Positions 32,272 through 43,199 of a DNA stretch of 64,000 nt are shown in pieces. The stretch is from Hydrangea macrophylla (Eukaryota; Streptophyta; Magnoliopsida; Cornales; Hydrangeaceae). The stretch's first letter is position 1, and every line of letters begins with the position of its first letter. The notes below the pieces were generated by a model. The model made no database searches, was not told the DNA's origin, and saw only the letters and a program-made list of their open reading frames with translations. Made by a program: the position numbers and the translations under genes. The stretch lies in the NCBI GenBank assembly GCA_033977485.1, contig CM066989.1, positions 99,281,887 to 99,345,886 of the forward strand, written 5' to 3'.

Positions 32272-33590
32272 TTTGACCCCCAAACCCCAAAAACTTAGTT
32301 TTTCAGAGTTTACAAGGTGAAAAAGTTATTTTCTATTGTATCTTGATAACCGGGACACCGATTCCTGTTCCATTTCTTCCTGCAACTTTCTATGGATGTG
32401 TGGGAGGTGTGAGTTAAGTTTTGAGGTTACTAGATCGACGATTTTCATTTCCCCAACCCCAAAAACTTTGTTTTTCATAGTTTACGAGGAAAAAAAGCTA
32501 TTTTGTAGTGTATCTTGATATCCGGGTGTCCGATTCCTATTCCGTTTCTTCCTGCAACTTTCTATGGACGTGTGAGAGGTGCGAGTTAAGTTTCGTGATT
32601 ACCGAATCGACAGTTTGCATTTTGACCCCCCAAACCCCAAAAACTTAGTTTTTTAGAGTCTACGAGGTAAAAAAGTTATTTTGTATTGTATCTTGATAAC
32701 CGGGAGTCCGATTGTTGTTCTGTTTCTTCCTGCAACTTTCTATAGATGTGTGGGAGGTGGGAGTTAAGTTTCGTGGTTACCGGATTGACGGTTTGCATTT
32801 TGACCCCCCAAACCCCAAAAACTTAGTTTTTCAGAGTTTACAAGGTGAAAAAGTTGTTTTGTATTGTATCTTGATAACCGGGAGTCCGATTCCTGTTCTG
32901 TTTCTTCCTGCAACTTTCTATGGATGTGTGGGAGGTGCGAGTTACGTTTTTAGGTTACTGGATCGACACCCAAACCCCCAAAACTTAGTTTTTCATAGTT
33001 TACGAGGAAAAAGAGTTATTTTGTAGTGTATCTTGATATCCGGGTGTCCGATTCCTGTTCCGTTTCTTCCTGTAACTTTCTATGGATGTGTGGGAGGTGC
33101 GAGTTAAGTTTTTTGGTTACCGGATCGACGGTTTGCATTTTGACCCCCCAAACCCCCAAAACTTAGGGTATGTTTGATAACCCAATTAAGTGCTGAAAAT
33201 GAAAAGATTCAGCACTTATTCTTTTTCAGTGCGTTTGATAACATACTACTTAATTGAAAAAGCAGCCAAAAAACCACTGAAAACTTTAAGTGAAAATTTT
33301 CTGCTGAAAATAATCACTGAATGCATTCCATTTCAGTAGTTGAAGCACTGTTTTTAATATTACAAATTCAATCACTTAAAATTTTCAGTACTTAAAATTC
33401 AGCACTTAATTTTCAGCACTTAATTTTCAGTTTTATCAAACGCACCCTTAGTTTTTCAGAGTCTACGAGGTAAAAAAGTTGTTTTGTATTGTATCTTGAT
33501 AACGGGAGTCCGATTGTTGTTCTGTTTCTTCCTGCAACTTTTTATAGACGTGTGGGAGGTACGAGTTAAGTTTCGTAGTTACCGATTGTA
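32272..33590. repeat. 178-bp tandem array, subfamily B, about 6 copies
   Basis: The landmark TCTTGATAWCCGGG recurs at 32341, 32513, 32691, 32869, 33031 and 33494. After removing the 285-bp MITE insertion the steps are 172, 178, 178, 162 and 178. Units share GTTTCTTCCTGCAACTTTCTA and CATTTTGACCCCCAAACCCC with subfamily A at equivalent positions, so A and B are diverged blocks of one repeat. Confidence 0.9.
33166..33447. mobile_element. Tourist-like MITE inside the 178-bp array
   Basis: Ends GGGTATGTTTGATAA and TTATCAAACGCACCC, inverted, flanked on both sides by TTA, the 3-bp target of PIF/Harbinger elements. AAGTGCTGAAAA words pair as the longer arms. 282 bp and non-coding. It splits one unit of repeat B. 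Confidence 0.9.
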
Positions 33591-34478
33591 ACAATTCCCG
33601 ACGAAATTTTTTCTTCACGAAAGTTTAAACAATTCCCGACGAAATATTTCGTCACTAAAAGTAAAACAATTACTAACGAAACAATTTTGTCAACAATTGT
33701 AACAATTCCCGACGAAAGTTTTTCGTCAGGAAAGTTTATACAATTTTCGATGAAATATTTCGTCACTAAAAGTAAAACAATTACCGACGAAACAATTTCG
33801 TCACCAAATGTAACAATTCCCGACGAAAGTTTTACGTCACGAAAGCTTAAACAATTCCCGATGAAATATTTCGTCACTAAAAGTAAAATAATCACTGATG
33901 AAAGTTTTTCGTCAAGAAAGCTTAAACAATTCCCAACGAAATATTTCGTCACTAAAAGTTAAACAATTACCGACGAAATAATTTCATCACCAATTGTAAC
34001 AATTCCCGACGAAAGTTTTTCGTCACGAAAGGTTAAATGATTATCGACGAAATATTTCGTCACTAAAAGTAAAACAATTACCGACGAAAGCATTTCGTCA
34101 TTAATTGTTACAATTACTGACAAAAATATTTCGTCAAGAAAGGGTAAACAATTCCTGACGAAATATTTCGGCACTAAAAGTAAAACAATTACCGACGAAA
34201 AAATTTCGTCACCAATTGATAACGTTTCGTCGCCTAAACTTTTCCCACCAAATTTTCGGCGGGGGAAATTTCCCACCAACTATTAGCGACGAACTTTAGT
34301 GACGAAATGAATTGTCGTCGGTAATTGTTTGACTTTTACCCGCGAAAATTGGTTTCGTCGAGAAAGATAAAGGCTTTGACTGACGAACGTTGATTTCGTC
34401 ACTAATAGTATACTATTAGTGACGAAAATAATTTCACGGGTAAAAGTTTCGTCACTAAAGGTCAGATTTGTTGTAGTG
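33591..34478. repeat. Right subterminal array of GACGAAA/TTTCGTC words
   Basis: Units such as CAATTCCCGACGAAATATTTCGTCACTAAAAGT (split here into words CCCGACGAAATATTTCGTC and ACTAAAAGT) recur every 60-70 bases up to the TTGTTGTAGTG terminus. Mirrors the left array. Confidence 0.9.
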
Positions 34479-35190
34479 TTATAACCCTTATAAATGTGAC
34501 CGATTATATAATTTATATGTTGCATGTGGATTAAGTGGTTGAAGATAATGGGTGGTTATCCTATGTGACTTATGCAAGTGGGGAGTTATCAAAAGAAGTT
34601 CAAAGCAGTTAAAAGAGGCTACAGATAATTACATTATGTATCTCGATAAGGACATCCAGCCAAACATGGTCTACTCTCACACATCCAATCAATTTGAAAC
34701 AAGCATTGAACAACATATTTTTTTTCTTTCTTTCTTTGACAGTGTGTACCCAGAAGCCTCTTTGGCTTAGTAGTTAGTGTTCTTGTAATTTTCATTTCTA
34801 GTTCCTAGTAGTAGTAACTTGTGTATTTTCATTTTTTAGTAATCAATTTCCTTTATATAAACCTACGATTTGGTCCCTAGATATGGATTTAATATAGATT
34901 TGGCCCATCTGATTTTGTAAGAACTGAAATTAATCCTTTATCTCATCAAATCTTAGGATTTAGTCCTTTTCCCCAAACCTGCAAGTAATTTCTGGATGTA
35001 TATACCCTTGATGCATATTTTAAGTTTTTTTTTAACAAATGTGTTTTGTTATATTTAGATAAGGTAACTGCAACCTAAATTTAGGAGTTATGGATTTGTG
35101 GAGTTATGGTTGCTAAAATCATGGAGTTGCCTAAATTTGTGGTCTCCTAATTTAATTAAAATTCTTTAAAAGGAAGGAATCGTGTTCATG
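34479..35190. other. Non-coding DNA, nothing recognised
   Basis: AT-rich sequence right of the CACTA-like element. The 72-codon frame at 34552 resembles no family I know and has no supporting context. Confidence 0.5.
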
Positions 35191-35203
35191 TCAATAAAAA
35201 AAT

Positions 35204-35660
35204 GTGAGAAATTTCTCACTTTTCGTCAGTTTTATACTTGGAAATTTCTCAGTCAAACAGTGAGAAATTTCTCACTTTTGATAGATCATAACAATTATAA
35301 AGCAAAAAGTGAGAAATTTCTCACTTTTGACAGATTTTCTTAGTCAAACAGTGCGAATACTTTTTGTAATGTGAAAAGTATTATGATAAAGTGAGAAATT
35401 CGCACTTACAGAAAGTGAGAAATTTATATAACAGAATGTGAGAAATTCTCACTAAAGTTCAAAAATTGAGAAATTCATATAATAGAATGTGAGCAATTCA
35501 TACATACAACAAAAATTTCATGCTTTATTCATAGAAATACTAAAAGTGAGAAGTACCCATTGTTAACCCAAGTGTTGGCATAAATCATAGAGTATTTGGT
35601 GAGAAATTTCTCACCTTTTTTTTAGGTTTATTTTCAAAAAGAAATTTCTCACATTTTTTT
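35204..35660. repeat. Cluster of GTGAGAAATTTCTCAC palindromes
   Basis: The 16-base perfect palindrome occurs at 35204-35219, 35260-35275, 35309-35324 and 35600-35615, with degenerate halves (GTGAGAAATTC, GAAATTTCTCA) between. It resembles a MITE-like or LTR-like regulatory cluster, but no terminal repeats are visible. Confidence 0.85.
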
Positions 35661-36073
35661 GTAAGAAGTTTTACAAATACAGATTTTGGAAAATTAAGAA
35701 AAAAATTACAATTGATGGAAAGAAGAAAAAAAAGTGAAAAAAAATGGTGATGCCATATCCCCAATTGAGACCCAAATATCACCAACTTCCAATTTCTTTG
35801 TCTTCTTTTTCTCTCGCTGCACTCTGCTTCATTAGAGAAGTGACGCCACTTCCGTTCGCTGCTACCTCGTGCAAGTATGTACTTTCCTTCTTCTTTTCTT
35901 CATTTTCTGTTTGGTCTTTCTCTTGCTTCTTCATTGTCTTTTTTTTAACAAGCCCAAGCCCACATGACCCAACTTATATTATGTCAAATACTATAAGAAG
36001 AAGAATAAGAAGAAGACTCAGTAGTAAATCAGAGTCTTATCAAAGATGTACCGCCATGGCCAAAGTAGAATAG
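35661..36073. other. Non-coding DNA, weak ORF only
   Basis: A 109-codon plus-strand frame (35744-36073) is Ser/Phe-rich and derives from CT-rich DNA; no domain is recognised. Confidence 0.5.
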
Positions 36074-36075
36074 AG

Positions 36076-36077
<2 letters not shown>

Positions 36078-36133
<56 letters not shown>
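36078..36133. repeat. (GA)n microsatellite
   Basis: About 28 GA units, nearly perfect. Confidence 0.98.
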
Positions 36134-36137
<4 letters not shown>

Positions 36138-36837
36138 AAGAGAGAGTAGTTTCGGAGCCGTATAGAGAGATCGTGAGATATACATATATACATATATGTT
36201 TAATCTGAGCAGTTTTTTGGGGTTTCAATTTCAAACCCCTAATTTCAAGGTGATGGTAGAGAGAGATATTGGCATGACAGTTACCATATATATATAATAT
36301 GAGGGTATTTTGGTCCCTAAAATAGGTGAGGGACTAATTCTTAAGTTGTGTGATACTAAGGACCAATTTCTAAAAATGTGGCTATAATGGACTATATATT
36401 AAATATTCCTTTCCTTTAATGAATTTGCATTTCAAACCTCTTCACTTGTGCACTTTATTTTCCATTCACTTTTAGACTTGTATGCTTCACTAAGGATTTT
36501 TAGTGAGTATAATCCCTACTCACTTAACACAATCACTCGATTTATAGTTAATATTTATCTACTAAGTCTCCACTTAGGGATTTCTTGTTCACTTCTACAT
36601 GTTTGGGTCTTCATACAAAGCCCATGGCACGCCCTCACACACTCCTAAGCCAAAAATGAACATTTCATTTCAACAGTGAACAATGTATATATAGGTTAAT
36701 ATTTATCTGAATACTTTTTGCAATGTCTTCCAAAAATATGCAAATATTGCAGTTCTATACGTAACTAATATGTAGCCCATGCGATGCACGAGAGACTTGC
36801 GATAAATGCAACTCTACAAAATCATTGAAATCTAAGG

Positions 36838-37385
36838 GCCTGTTTGATAAAGCTAATAATTAATTGGTAGAAACTGAGGGTGTGTTTGATAACCCAATTA
36901 AGTGGTGAAATAAAAATTTTTGGCACTTATTTTTTCCAGAGCGTTTGATAATGTATCACTTAATTAAAAAAGTAACCAAAAAATTGATGGAAACAGATGG
37001 TGTGTTTGATAACTCAATTAAGTGGTGAAAATGTAAATTTTTGGCACTTATTTTTTCCAGCGCGTTTGATAATGTATCACTTAATTAGAAAAGTAACCAA
37101 AAAATTGCTGAAAACTGAGGGTGTGTTTGATAACTCAATTAAGTGGTGAAAATGAAAATTTTTGGCACTTATTTTTTCCAGAGCGTTTGATAATATATCA
37201 GTTAATTAAAAAAGTAACCAAAAACCCACTAAAAACTTTAAGTGAGAAAATCTACGAAATTAACCACTAAATGCAGTCTATTTCAATACTGAAGACACTG
37301 TTTTCAGTATTGTAAATTCACTCGCTTAAAATTTTCAGTGCCTAAAATTCAGTACATAGTTTTCAACTTTATCAAACAGACGCTT
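36838..37385. mobile_element. Tourist-like MITE with tandemly repeated left end
   Basis: GTGTTTGATAACYCAATTAAGTGG blocks start at 36878, 36998 and 37119 (steps 120 and 121), each followed by TTTTTGGCACTTATTTTTTCCAG. A shorter head, GGGCCTGTTTGATAAAG, precedes them. The right end (CTTTATCAAACAGACGC) is the inverted counterpart and occurs once. Same family as the MITE at 33166-33447. Confidence 0.8.
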
Positions 37386-38256
37386 AGTGTTGAATTTTAA
37401 GTACTGAAAATTTAAGAATTAAAATATGGTTAATGTTGTAAATATTACATATTTATGTGTGACTGTCCACATTTTGTATTAAACAAGGGATCTGATTATA
37501 AAGTGATATTTATCTACATACCCCTGACCTACCCTATAAATAGGGAGCATATCAATAAGAAAAGACACTTTGATTCTTAGTTTATATTCTGCTCCTTTTA
37601 TTCTCTCGCTATTATTGTAGCAACCTGTATTTTCGCGCCCCTAATAATAAATAAAATGTCGGTTTTTATGTATTTACTATGAATTAATCTTAGTTGTGGT
37701 ATTATTCTAATTATTAAATAATACTCATGTTATTAATTGTTAATACAATGCCATTTGAGTTTACTACGGTGTATTATTTTAATAATGATATTATTTCCAT
37801 AAATAATTGGTACTAGTATTATTAGTTGTTATTACATAACATTAACTTTTGTGACCCTTGGTAATTTTATTTAGCTATTAATTATGCTTAAAACTGTGCC
37901 CCTAAGTTACCCTATGATTTAGGATTAAATCCATAATAAATATTTTACCACATCAACTACATTTTTGGTCCCTATTAAATATTTGGGGTATTTTTCTAAA
38001 CTACCCAGACCAACCTAACTGAACTAACCAGACTAACTAACTTAAGCGGACTGAGCTGTATTATTGGTGATTGGACGCCATCAATCACAGGCTGTTATAT
38101 TGTCACAATGATCACGTATCAATTATTTATAGCTTGCAAACCCAATCTTGTGTTCACACTATACAAAACTAAGGGCAAGGCTAAACATTTTAACTACAGA
38201 TTTCTATATATACACGCTTTACACAACACACAAACATATGTTTCAAAACACTCACA

Positions 38257-38302
<46 letters not shown>

Positions 38303-38961
38303 AATACACATATACACACGTTGAAGTTTTAGTTGTTCCTCCTCCATTGATTCACTCATTTCACTTCTCCATCTCTCAACTCAAACACAAGCATTCAGTC
38401 ACTTATACCTTCTGGGAATTAAACGAAAAGAAAGGAAAATAGAAATAGAAGACTCACAGTGAGCTCCCAAAGCTTCAAAGAGGCCATAGCCTTTATTTTG
38501 GAAATCTCAGAATTCTTCGGCAAGTAGCACAACCCAAACTAACGTTCGGTGAGTCTCTCAAACTCACTTATAATGTAGTAGTAGTCATTGCATACAAGCC
38601 GAGGGTATCAAATATAGCGATATACGTGCATATAGATATATATAGTTTTGAAGGTACAAAAATGGTGGTCTCACCAAACTTAACCAAAATGATTTCTATA
38701 AATTGGGAATGAAAGATTACAACCCCAGTAAGCTCTGTTTCAAATCTTAGGCCTTAATTTGTAACGATTACGACATACGGTCAAAACGAAGTTTTGACGA
38801 CTCTCGAATGTTCATCAATAAGTAGAGCTACATTAGGAATTAAGACTTAAGACTTATATATTCATAATCTACGCGAAAAATGAAAAGAATGGTATATTAC
38901 ACTTGCTATATCATTTCATTTCATAAAAATCGTATTTAGCTCTGCAACTGGACAGTCTGGC
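37386..38961 (+). other. Possible LTR region, family unknown
   Basis: TGTAGCAACCTGTATTTTCGCGCCCC at 37616 (given here as two joined words, TGTAGCAACC and TGTATTTTCGCGCC) looks like a gypsy LTR edge. A TATA-like CTATATATACAC at 38202-38213 and a (CT)n tract follow, as in LTR promoters and leaders. No second copy was found in the window, so the call is tentative. No ORF of interest. Confidence 0.35.
38262..38299. repeat. (CT)n microsatellite
   Basis: About 19 CT units. Confidence 0.97.
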
Positions 38962-39090
38962 GGTTGAAGACGACCATGACCGGTCGTGAAACATGACCAA
39001 GACCGGTACCGACCATGACCAGTCCTATATAACTATCAGGACCGGTCCCGACCATGACTGGTCTCGCTAAAAGACCAGGACCGGTCATGC
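38962..39090. repeat. Cluster of GACCGGTC palindromes
   Basis: GACCGGTC or a half-site (ACCGGTACC, GGACCGGTCCC, GACTGGTC) recurs six times in about 110 bases, linked by CGACCATGACC. Self-complementary words in a cluster, as in the Athila-like LTR but with another word. Confidence 0.8.
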
Positions 39091-39554
39091 CCCTCTGTGA
39101 CAGAATGATCTGTTTAGTTTTACTGAATAGTTCCATCACTGCATGTTAATTCCATTCATGCCATTTAAGTAAATCATTTCTCCTTCCATTTATTATTTTA
39201 CTTAAGTCATTAATGTAATTAACGAAATATCCCCCATTTGGATTCAATAATTTTTTTTAAAAAAAAAATCAATTCCTTATAGATAAAAGTCAACTTTCCC
39301 TCCGAAGGCAAATTACCGATTTTTGCATAGTGTATAATATTGGGGCATTATTTTTACTAAGTTCCCTTCCTTTTAAAAATTCTTAAAAATCATATTTGAT
39401 ATATGGAGATCTAGATGAACTATTCGCGTGACTTTTAAATTCTTGAATCGAAAATCTTATTTTTGACTTTACTTAGCCATTTTGGCGATTCTGGGTCAAC
39501 AATTGACTTTTCTGGACTGAGTTGTTTTAATTTGTAATAATCATATTTTTAATT

Positions 39555-39669
39555 AGCTCTGATACCTCGATATGAGAATAGAAATCTGTCGCTCTGAATA
39601 CCATTTGTAGTAATCAAATATAAATAGCTCTGATACCATATTAAGAAAAGTAAAAATCGCTCTGATACC
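39555..39669 (-). repeat. Four primer-binding-site-like words in a row
   Basis: GCTCTGATACC(A) occurs at 39555, 39591 (one insertion), 39627 and 39659. On the minus strand each is TGGTATCAGAGC, the tRNA-iMet primer site. About 35 bp separate them. Single insertions would give one site, so this looks like local duplication of a PBS edge. Confidence 0.75.
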
Positions 39670-39894
39670 TTCTATAAAGAAAATACAAAAAGAAAGATTT
39701 TAGTCATATCCTTTGATACTTTTATAAGAAAATATGTAAAGAGAGGACAAGTCGTATGCCGCTGATACTTTTATATAAACAAGAATGAGAAAAAGTTACA
39801 CATCTGCATAGTCGAGTTGGCATGTTTGAAAGGGGTCGTTTGATCAACATATATGTTGTACGAAGTGAGTAAAGGAAGAATGTCTTGAGACGGG

Positions 39895-40250
39895 TAACCT
39901 TAATTATCCCAGGCTGACTCGGGTACGGCAGGTTAATTAGGAAGGATTGAGCCCAGGCCATCTCGGATACGGTAGGCCAGCCAGAGTTCTTATGATTGCC
40001 TCAATTATTCCAGGCCGACTCGGATACGGTAGATTAATTAAGAGGGTTGAGCCCAAGCCGACTCAGACACGGCTCGCCAATCTAATTGTGTCCAGGCTGA
40101 CTTGGATATGGTAGACTGATCATTGGATATTCCAGACTTAGTCCAGGCAATTTGGATACGGTAGACTAATAAGGGTGTTCAGCAGGTTATTAACCTTGAA
40201 TGTCTAGGTACATCTAGGCCAACTTAAATACGGCAGACATATCGACAGAC
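39895..40250. repeat. Degenerate tandem repeat, unit about 60 bp
   Basis: CCAGGCYGACTCGGATACGGTAGA words recur about six times (39910, 39950, 40005, 40050, 40090, 40145) with linkers such as TTAATTAAGAGGGTTGAGCC. Confidence 0.7.
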
Positions 40251-40889
40251 ATTCTAAACTAATGGCATTGTGCTGGATGGTTCTAGGTGGACTGAATGAG
40301 TCTAGTGATTTTGATCGAGATAAAAGAGTCAGTGAGATGAGATGGTTTCATTGTTCATACACGGTCTTAAATATTCATTACTCAAACTGTTATTAATTAT
40401 TATTTTGTGATGACTAGAATAATTGATTAACTGTACTCTAAGGTACTGAACATTACAAACAACTGTTAATGTACTTTTATATACATTACTTGTGTATTCA
40501 TTATACTCACTCGACTTTCATTAGCTGATGACTTTATTTTGTCATTGACATCCAAAATGTCCAGGAAATGGTTATGCAAGACAGTATGATTATGCCAGCT
40601 AGAGGAGCCTGCAGCGTTACTTTTATAATTTAATAAAGTTGTAATAAGGAAATGAAAAATGTTTTTATTTGATTAAGGCGGTATGTGCCTTAAGGATATT
40701 TGAATCTAAGCCTATATAATATTTGAAGTTGTAATAATTTATCCTTCCTTCCCTGCTGCTTTATATACTCTGTTTTTTGGTACATGTTAAGCTAAATACA
40801 GGACAAGCGATCCATCATCTGTCATGACCTACAGGTCCATAACGAAAATGAAATTTTTTCCTTATTTTGCTACGTTGGGGCATGACAAT
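40251..40889. other. Non-coding DNA before the copia relic
   Basis: No gene seen. It may contain the copia 5' LTR, ending near 40880, but no repeat copy exists in the window to prove it. Confidence 0.4.
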
Positions 40890-41704
40890 TACAACACGTT
40901 ATCATCACGATAGTCTCTCAAAAAGAAAACCGTAGTCTCTCAAGAAGAAACTCTAAGTATTGAAAAGAAGTTCAGTTTTCCATTCTTCTTCAATACATAG
41001 AATCAAATGTAAGAAATAATTTAGTTCACTTCTTCTTCGATTCAGAGAAACCACAGGTAAGAAATCTTAAATCTTGAGATTATTGTTTATTTCTTTGTTT
41101 TCTACACAGAACATCCATGAAATATACATATATATATATATATCTATGTTAGAACTTGAAGTGATATATAAATTAAATAATCCATACCCGAAGATCTGTG
41201 ATATATATTTTGTAACCTGAAGTTCCATATGAAATAAATAAGCCATGCTCGCAGATCTGTAATGTGTGTATTAGAACTTGAAGTTCTAAATAAAATAAAT
41301 AATACAGACCAGAAGATTTGTGTAAATTATAGTAGAACCTGAAATTCTATATGAAATATATAATCCAGACCTGCAGATTTGTGATAGATTATTAGAATCT
41401 AAAGTTTCCTATAAAATAAACAATCTAGACCTGAAGATCTGTGAGAGGTATATTGTTTTTGTATATATGTTAGAAGGATATATATCAGAAATGAAGTTCT
41501 ATATCAAAAATAATGTAGAATCTGAAGTTCTGTTTTAGAAGGATATAGTTAATAGAAGGACTTGTTGCAAATTAAAGGGTTAGTTCAAACTAGAACTTTC
41601 ACATGATAAGATCTGAAATCCTAAAGCATTCTAATTTTTATCATGCCCAATTGTATCTCTTCTTAATTTACTTGTCTATTTATTTATTTATTTTACCTTC
41701 AGAC

Positions 41705-41900
41705 GTCGAGTCTTACAAAACTTGAATTTAAAGTTCTTAATGTAAATGGAGGGAGCTATTTGTTTTGGCAACTTGATGCCAAACTTTACTTTAATTCTAA
41801 AAAGTTGGGTGACGCTATTAAAGAAGGAAATAAATTGTCTCCTCAAGAGAAAGCATCTGCACTTATTTTCATGATGACCTCAAGAACGAGTACTTAACTG
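41705..41900 (+). pseudogene. Copia gag, N-terminal part
   Basis: Encodes LTKLEFKVLNVNGGSYLFWQ, then LDAKLYFNSKKLGDAIKEGN and KASALIFMM, the plant copia gag start, followed by stops. The rest of gag, including the zinc knuckle, is deleted before the protease. Confidence 0.75.
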
Positions 41901-42122
41901 AGGAAGATCCCTTGAGCATGTGAAAGTCCCTGAAGGACATGTATGACCATCAGAAGATGGTCTTATTTCCCAATACATGAATAATTTCTTTAGTTGGAGT
42001 TGATTTTTTTTTAATTACTTATTTGCATGGGACAAGTTTTATTTGGGATATTTAAATAATTGTTCGTTGAATACAATCTCTAATAGTTTATTAGTCTTCA
42101 CTTTATTTTTTTTTTGTAAGGT

Positions 42123-42368
42123 ATGGATCTTGGGATACAAAAATGTAAGGATGATATATGCCTGGTCGATAATGGGACAACTCATACCATACATAAGTGT
42201 CAAAAGTACTTCTCTACACTAGAACTTAACAAACATAATGTATCTACTATAGCTAGGTCTGCACAAATTATTGAAGGCTCCGGAAGAGTCTATATGTTGT
42301 TACCAAATGGCACTCATCATTTTTTCAAAATGCGTTATATTCAAGTAGTTCTCAAAGAAACTTGCTAA
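42123..42368 (+). pseudogene. Copia protease
   Basis: An 81-residue segment with CLVDNGTTHTIHK, where the aspartic protease motif reads Asp16-Asn-Gly, then IEGSGRVYMLLPNGTHHFF. The frame shifts near 42366, after which LSFKDIRKNEYHIETKNED is read in another frame. Confidence 0.75.
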
Positions 42369-42525
42369 GTTTTAAAGATATACGCAAGAATGAGTATCAT
42401 ATTGAAACAAAAAATGAAGATAAAATTTTTTTGTTGGAAGCTAAAAGCTTACGTTAGAAAAATTCTCTATTCTCTCACTGAGATTATATTACACAACAAT
42501 TGAGATTGTTGAATCACATGCCATT

Positions 42526-42828
42526 ATGAGCCAGAAGCTCAACGACCCAAGTAATTTAATTCTTTGGCATGATCGTTTGGGTCATCCTGGATCTACAATG
42601 TTGAAGAAGATAGTGGATAACTCAAATGGGCATACTTTAGCCAACCAACATTTGATTTTGCCTAGTGGGCATCTTTGCATTCCTTATTCACAAGGAAAAC
42701 TTATTACTAGACCATCATTTCTTAAACTTGGTCCTAAGTCGTCATCCTTCTTGCAAGGATACAAGGTGACATTTGTGGTCCAAATCACCATACTAGTGGT
42801 CCATTTAGATATTACGTGGTTTTATTAG
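42526..42828 (+). pseudogene. Copia integrase zinc finger
   Basis: A 100-residue segment with LILWHDRLGHPG (His15, His20) and GHLCIPYSQGK. The first Cys of the C-x2-C pair is Cys51, but the second position is Tyr54, so the zinc site is broken. A frame change leads into the core ORF. Confidence 0.8.
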
Positions 42829-43199
42829 ATGCTTCCACAAGATGGTCACATGTATGCCTAATCTCTACACGAAATCTTGCCTTTGCCAGATTACTTAGTC
42901 AAATTATCAAACTTAAGGCACATTTTCTGGACCAACTAATTAAGTCTATTCGCCTTGACAATGCGACCGAATTTACCTCTCAAGTTTTTGATGACTATTG
43001 TTCATCCATAGAAATTGATGTTGAACTTCCTATCCTATATGTACACACACAAAATGGTTTAGCTGAATCCCTAATTAAACGCCTTCAACTTGTTACAAGG
43101 CCCTTGCTTATGCAATCTAGACTCCCTGTTAGTGCTTGGGGACATGCTATCTGGCATGCTGAAATGTTATGTAGACTTAGACCCATTTCTTATAATTAG
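42816..43199 (+). pseudogene. Copia integrase core
   Basis: A 127-residue segment with all three catalytic residues: VLLDASTRWSHV (Asp5), SIRLDNATEFTS (Asp48) and NGLAESLIKRLQ (Glu84), the last two 35 residues apart. It ends early at 43199. Confidence 0.85.

Larger units (their letters stand above)
29775..34478. mobile_element. CACTA-like DNA transposon, non-autonomous
   Basis: Begins CACTACAAGAAAATTGAC and ends ATTTGTTGTAGTG, the inverted CACTA termini of En/Spm elements. Both ends carry long arrays of TTCGTC/GACGAA words, as expected for CACTA subterminal repeats. The flanking trinucleotides (ATT left, TTA right) are not identical, so the usual 3-bp target duplication is not clean. No transposase (TNP2-like) domain was found; a 45-codon coiled-coil remnant and a large tandem array fill the middle. 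The 4.7-kb length suits an internally decayed CACTA element. Confidence 0.8.

Noticed and set aside
30905..33590. Calling the 178-bp array a centromere
   Set aside because: Period alone is not proof; only about 12 copies exist and they lie within transposon ends.
35744..36073. 109-codon ORF as a membrane protein
   Set aside because: CT-rich DNA gives Ser/Phe/Leu runs; no start context, domain or neighbour supports it.
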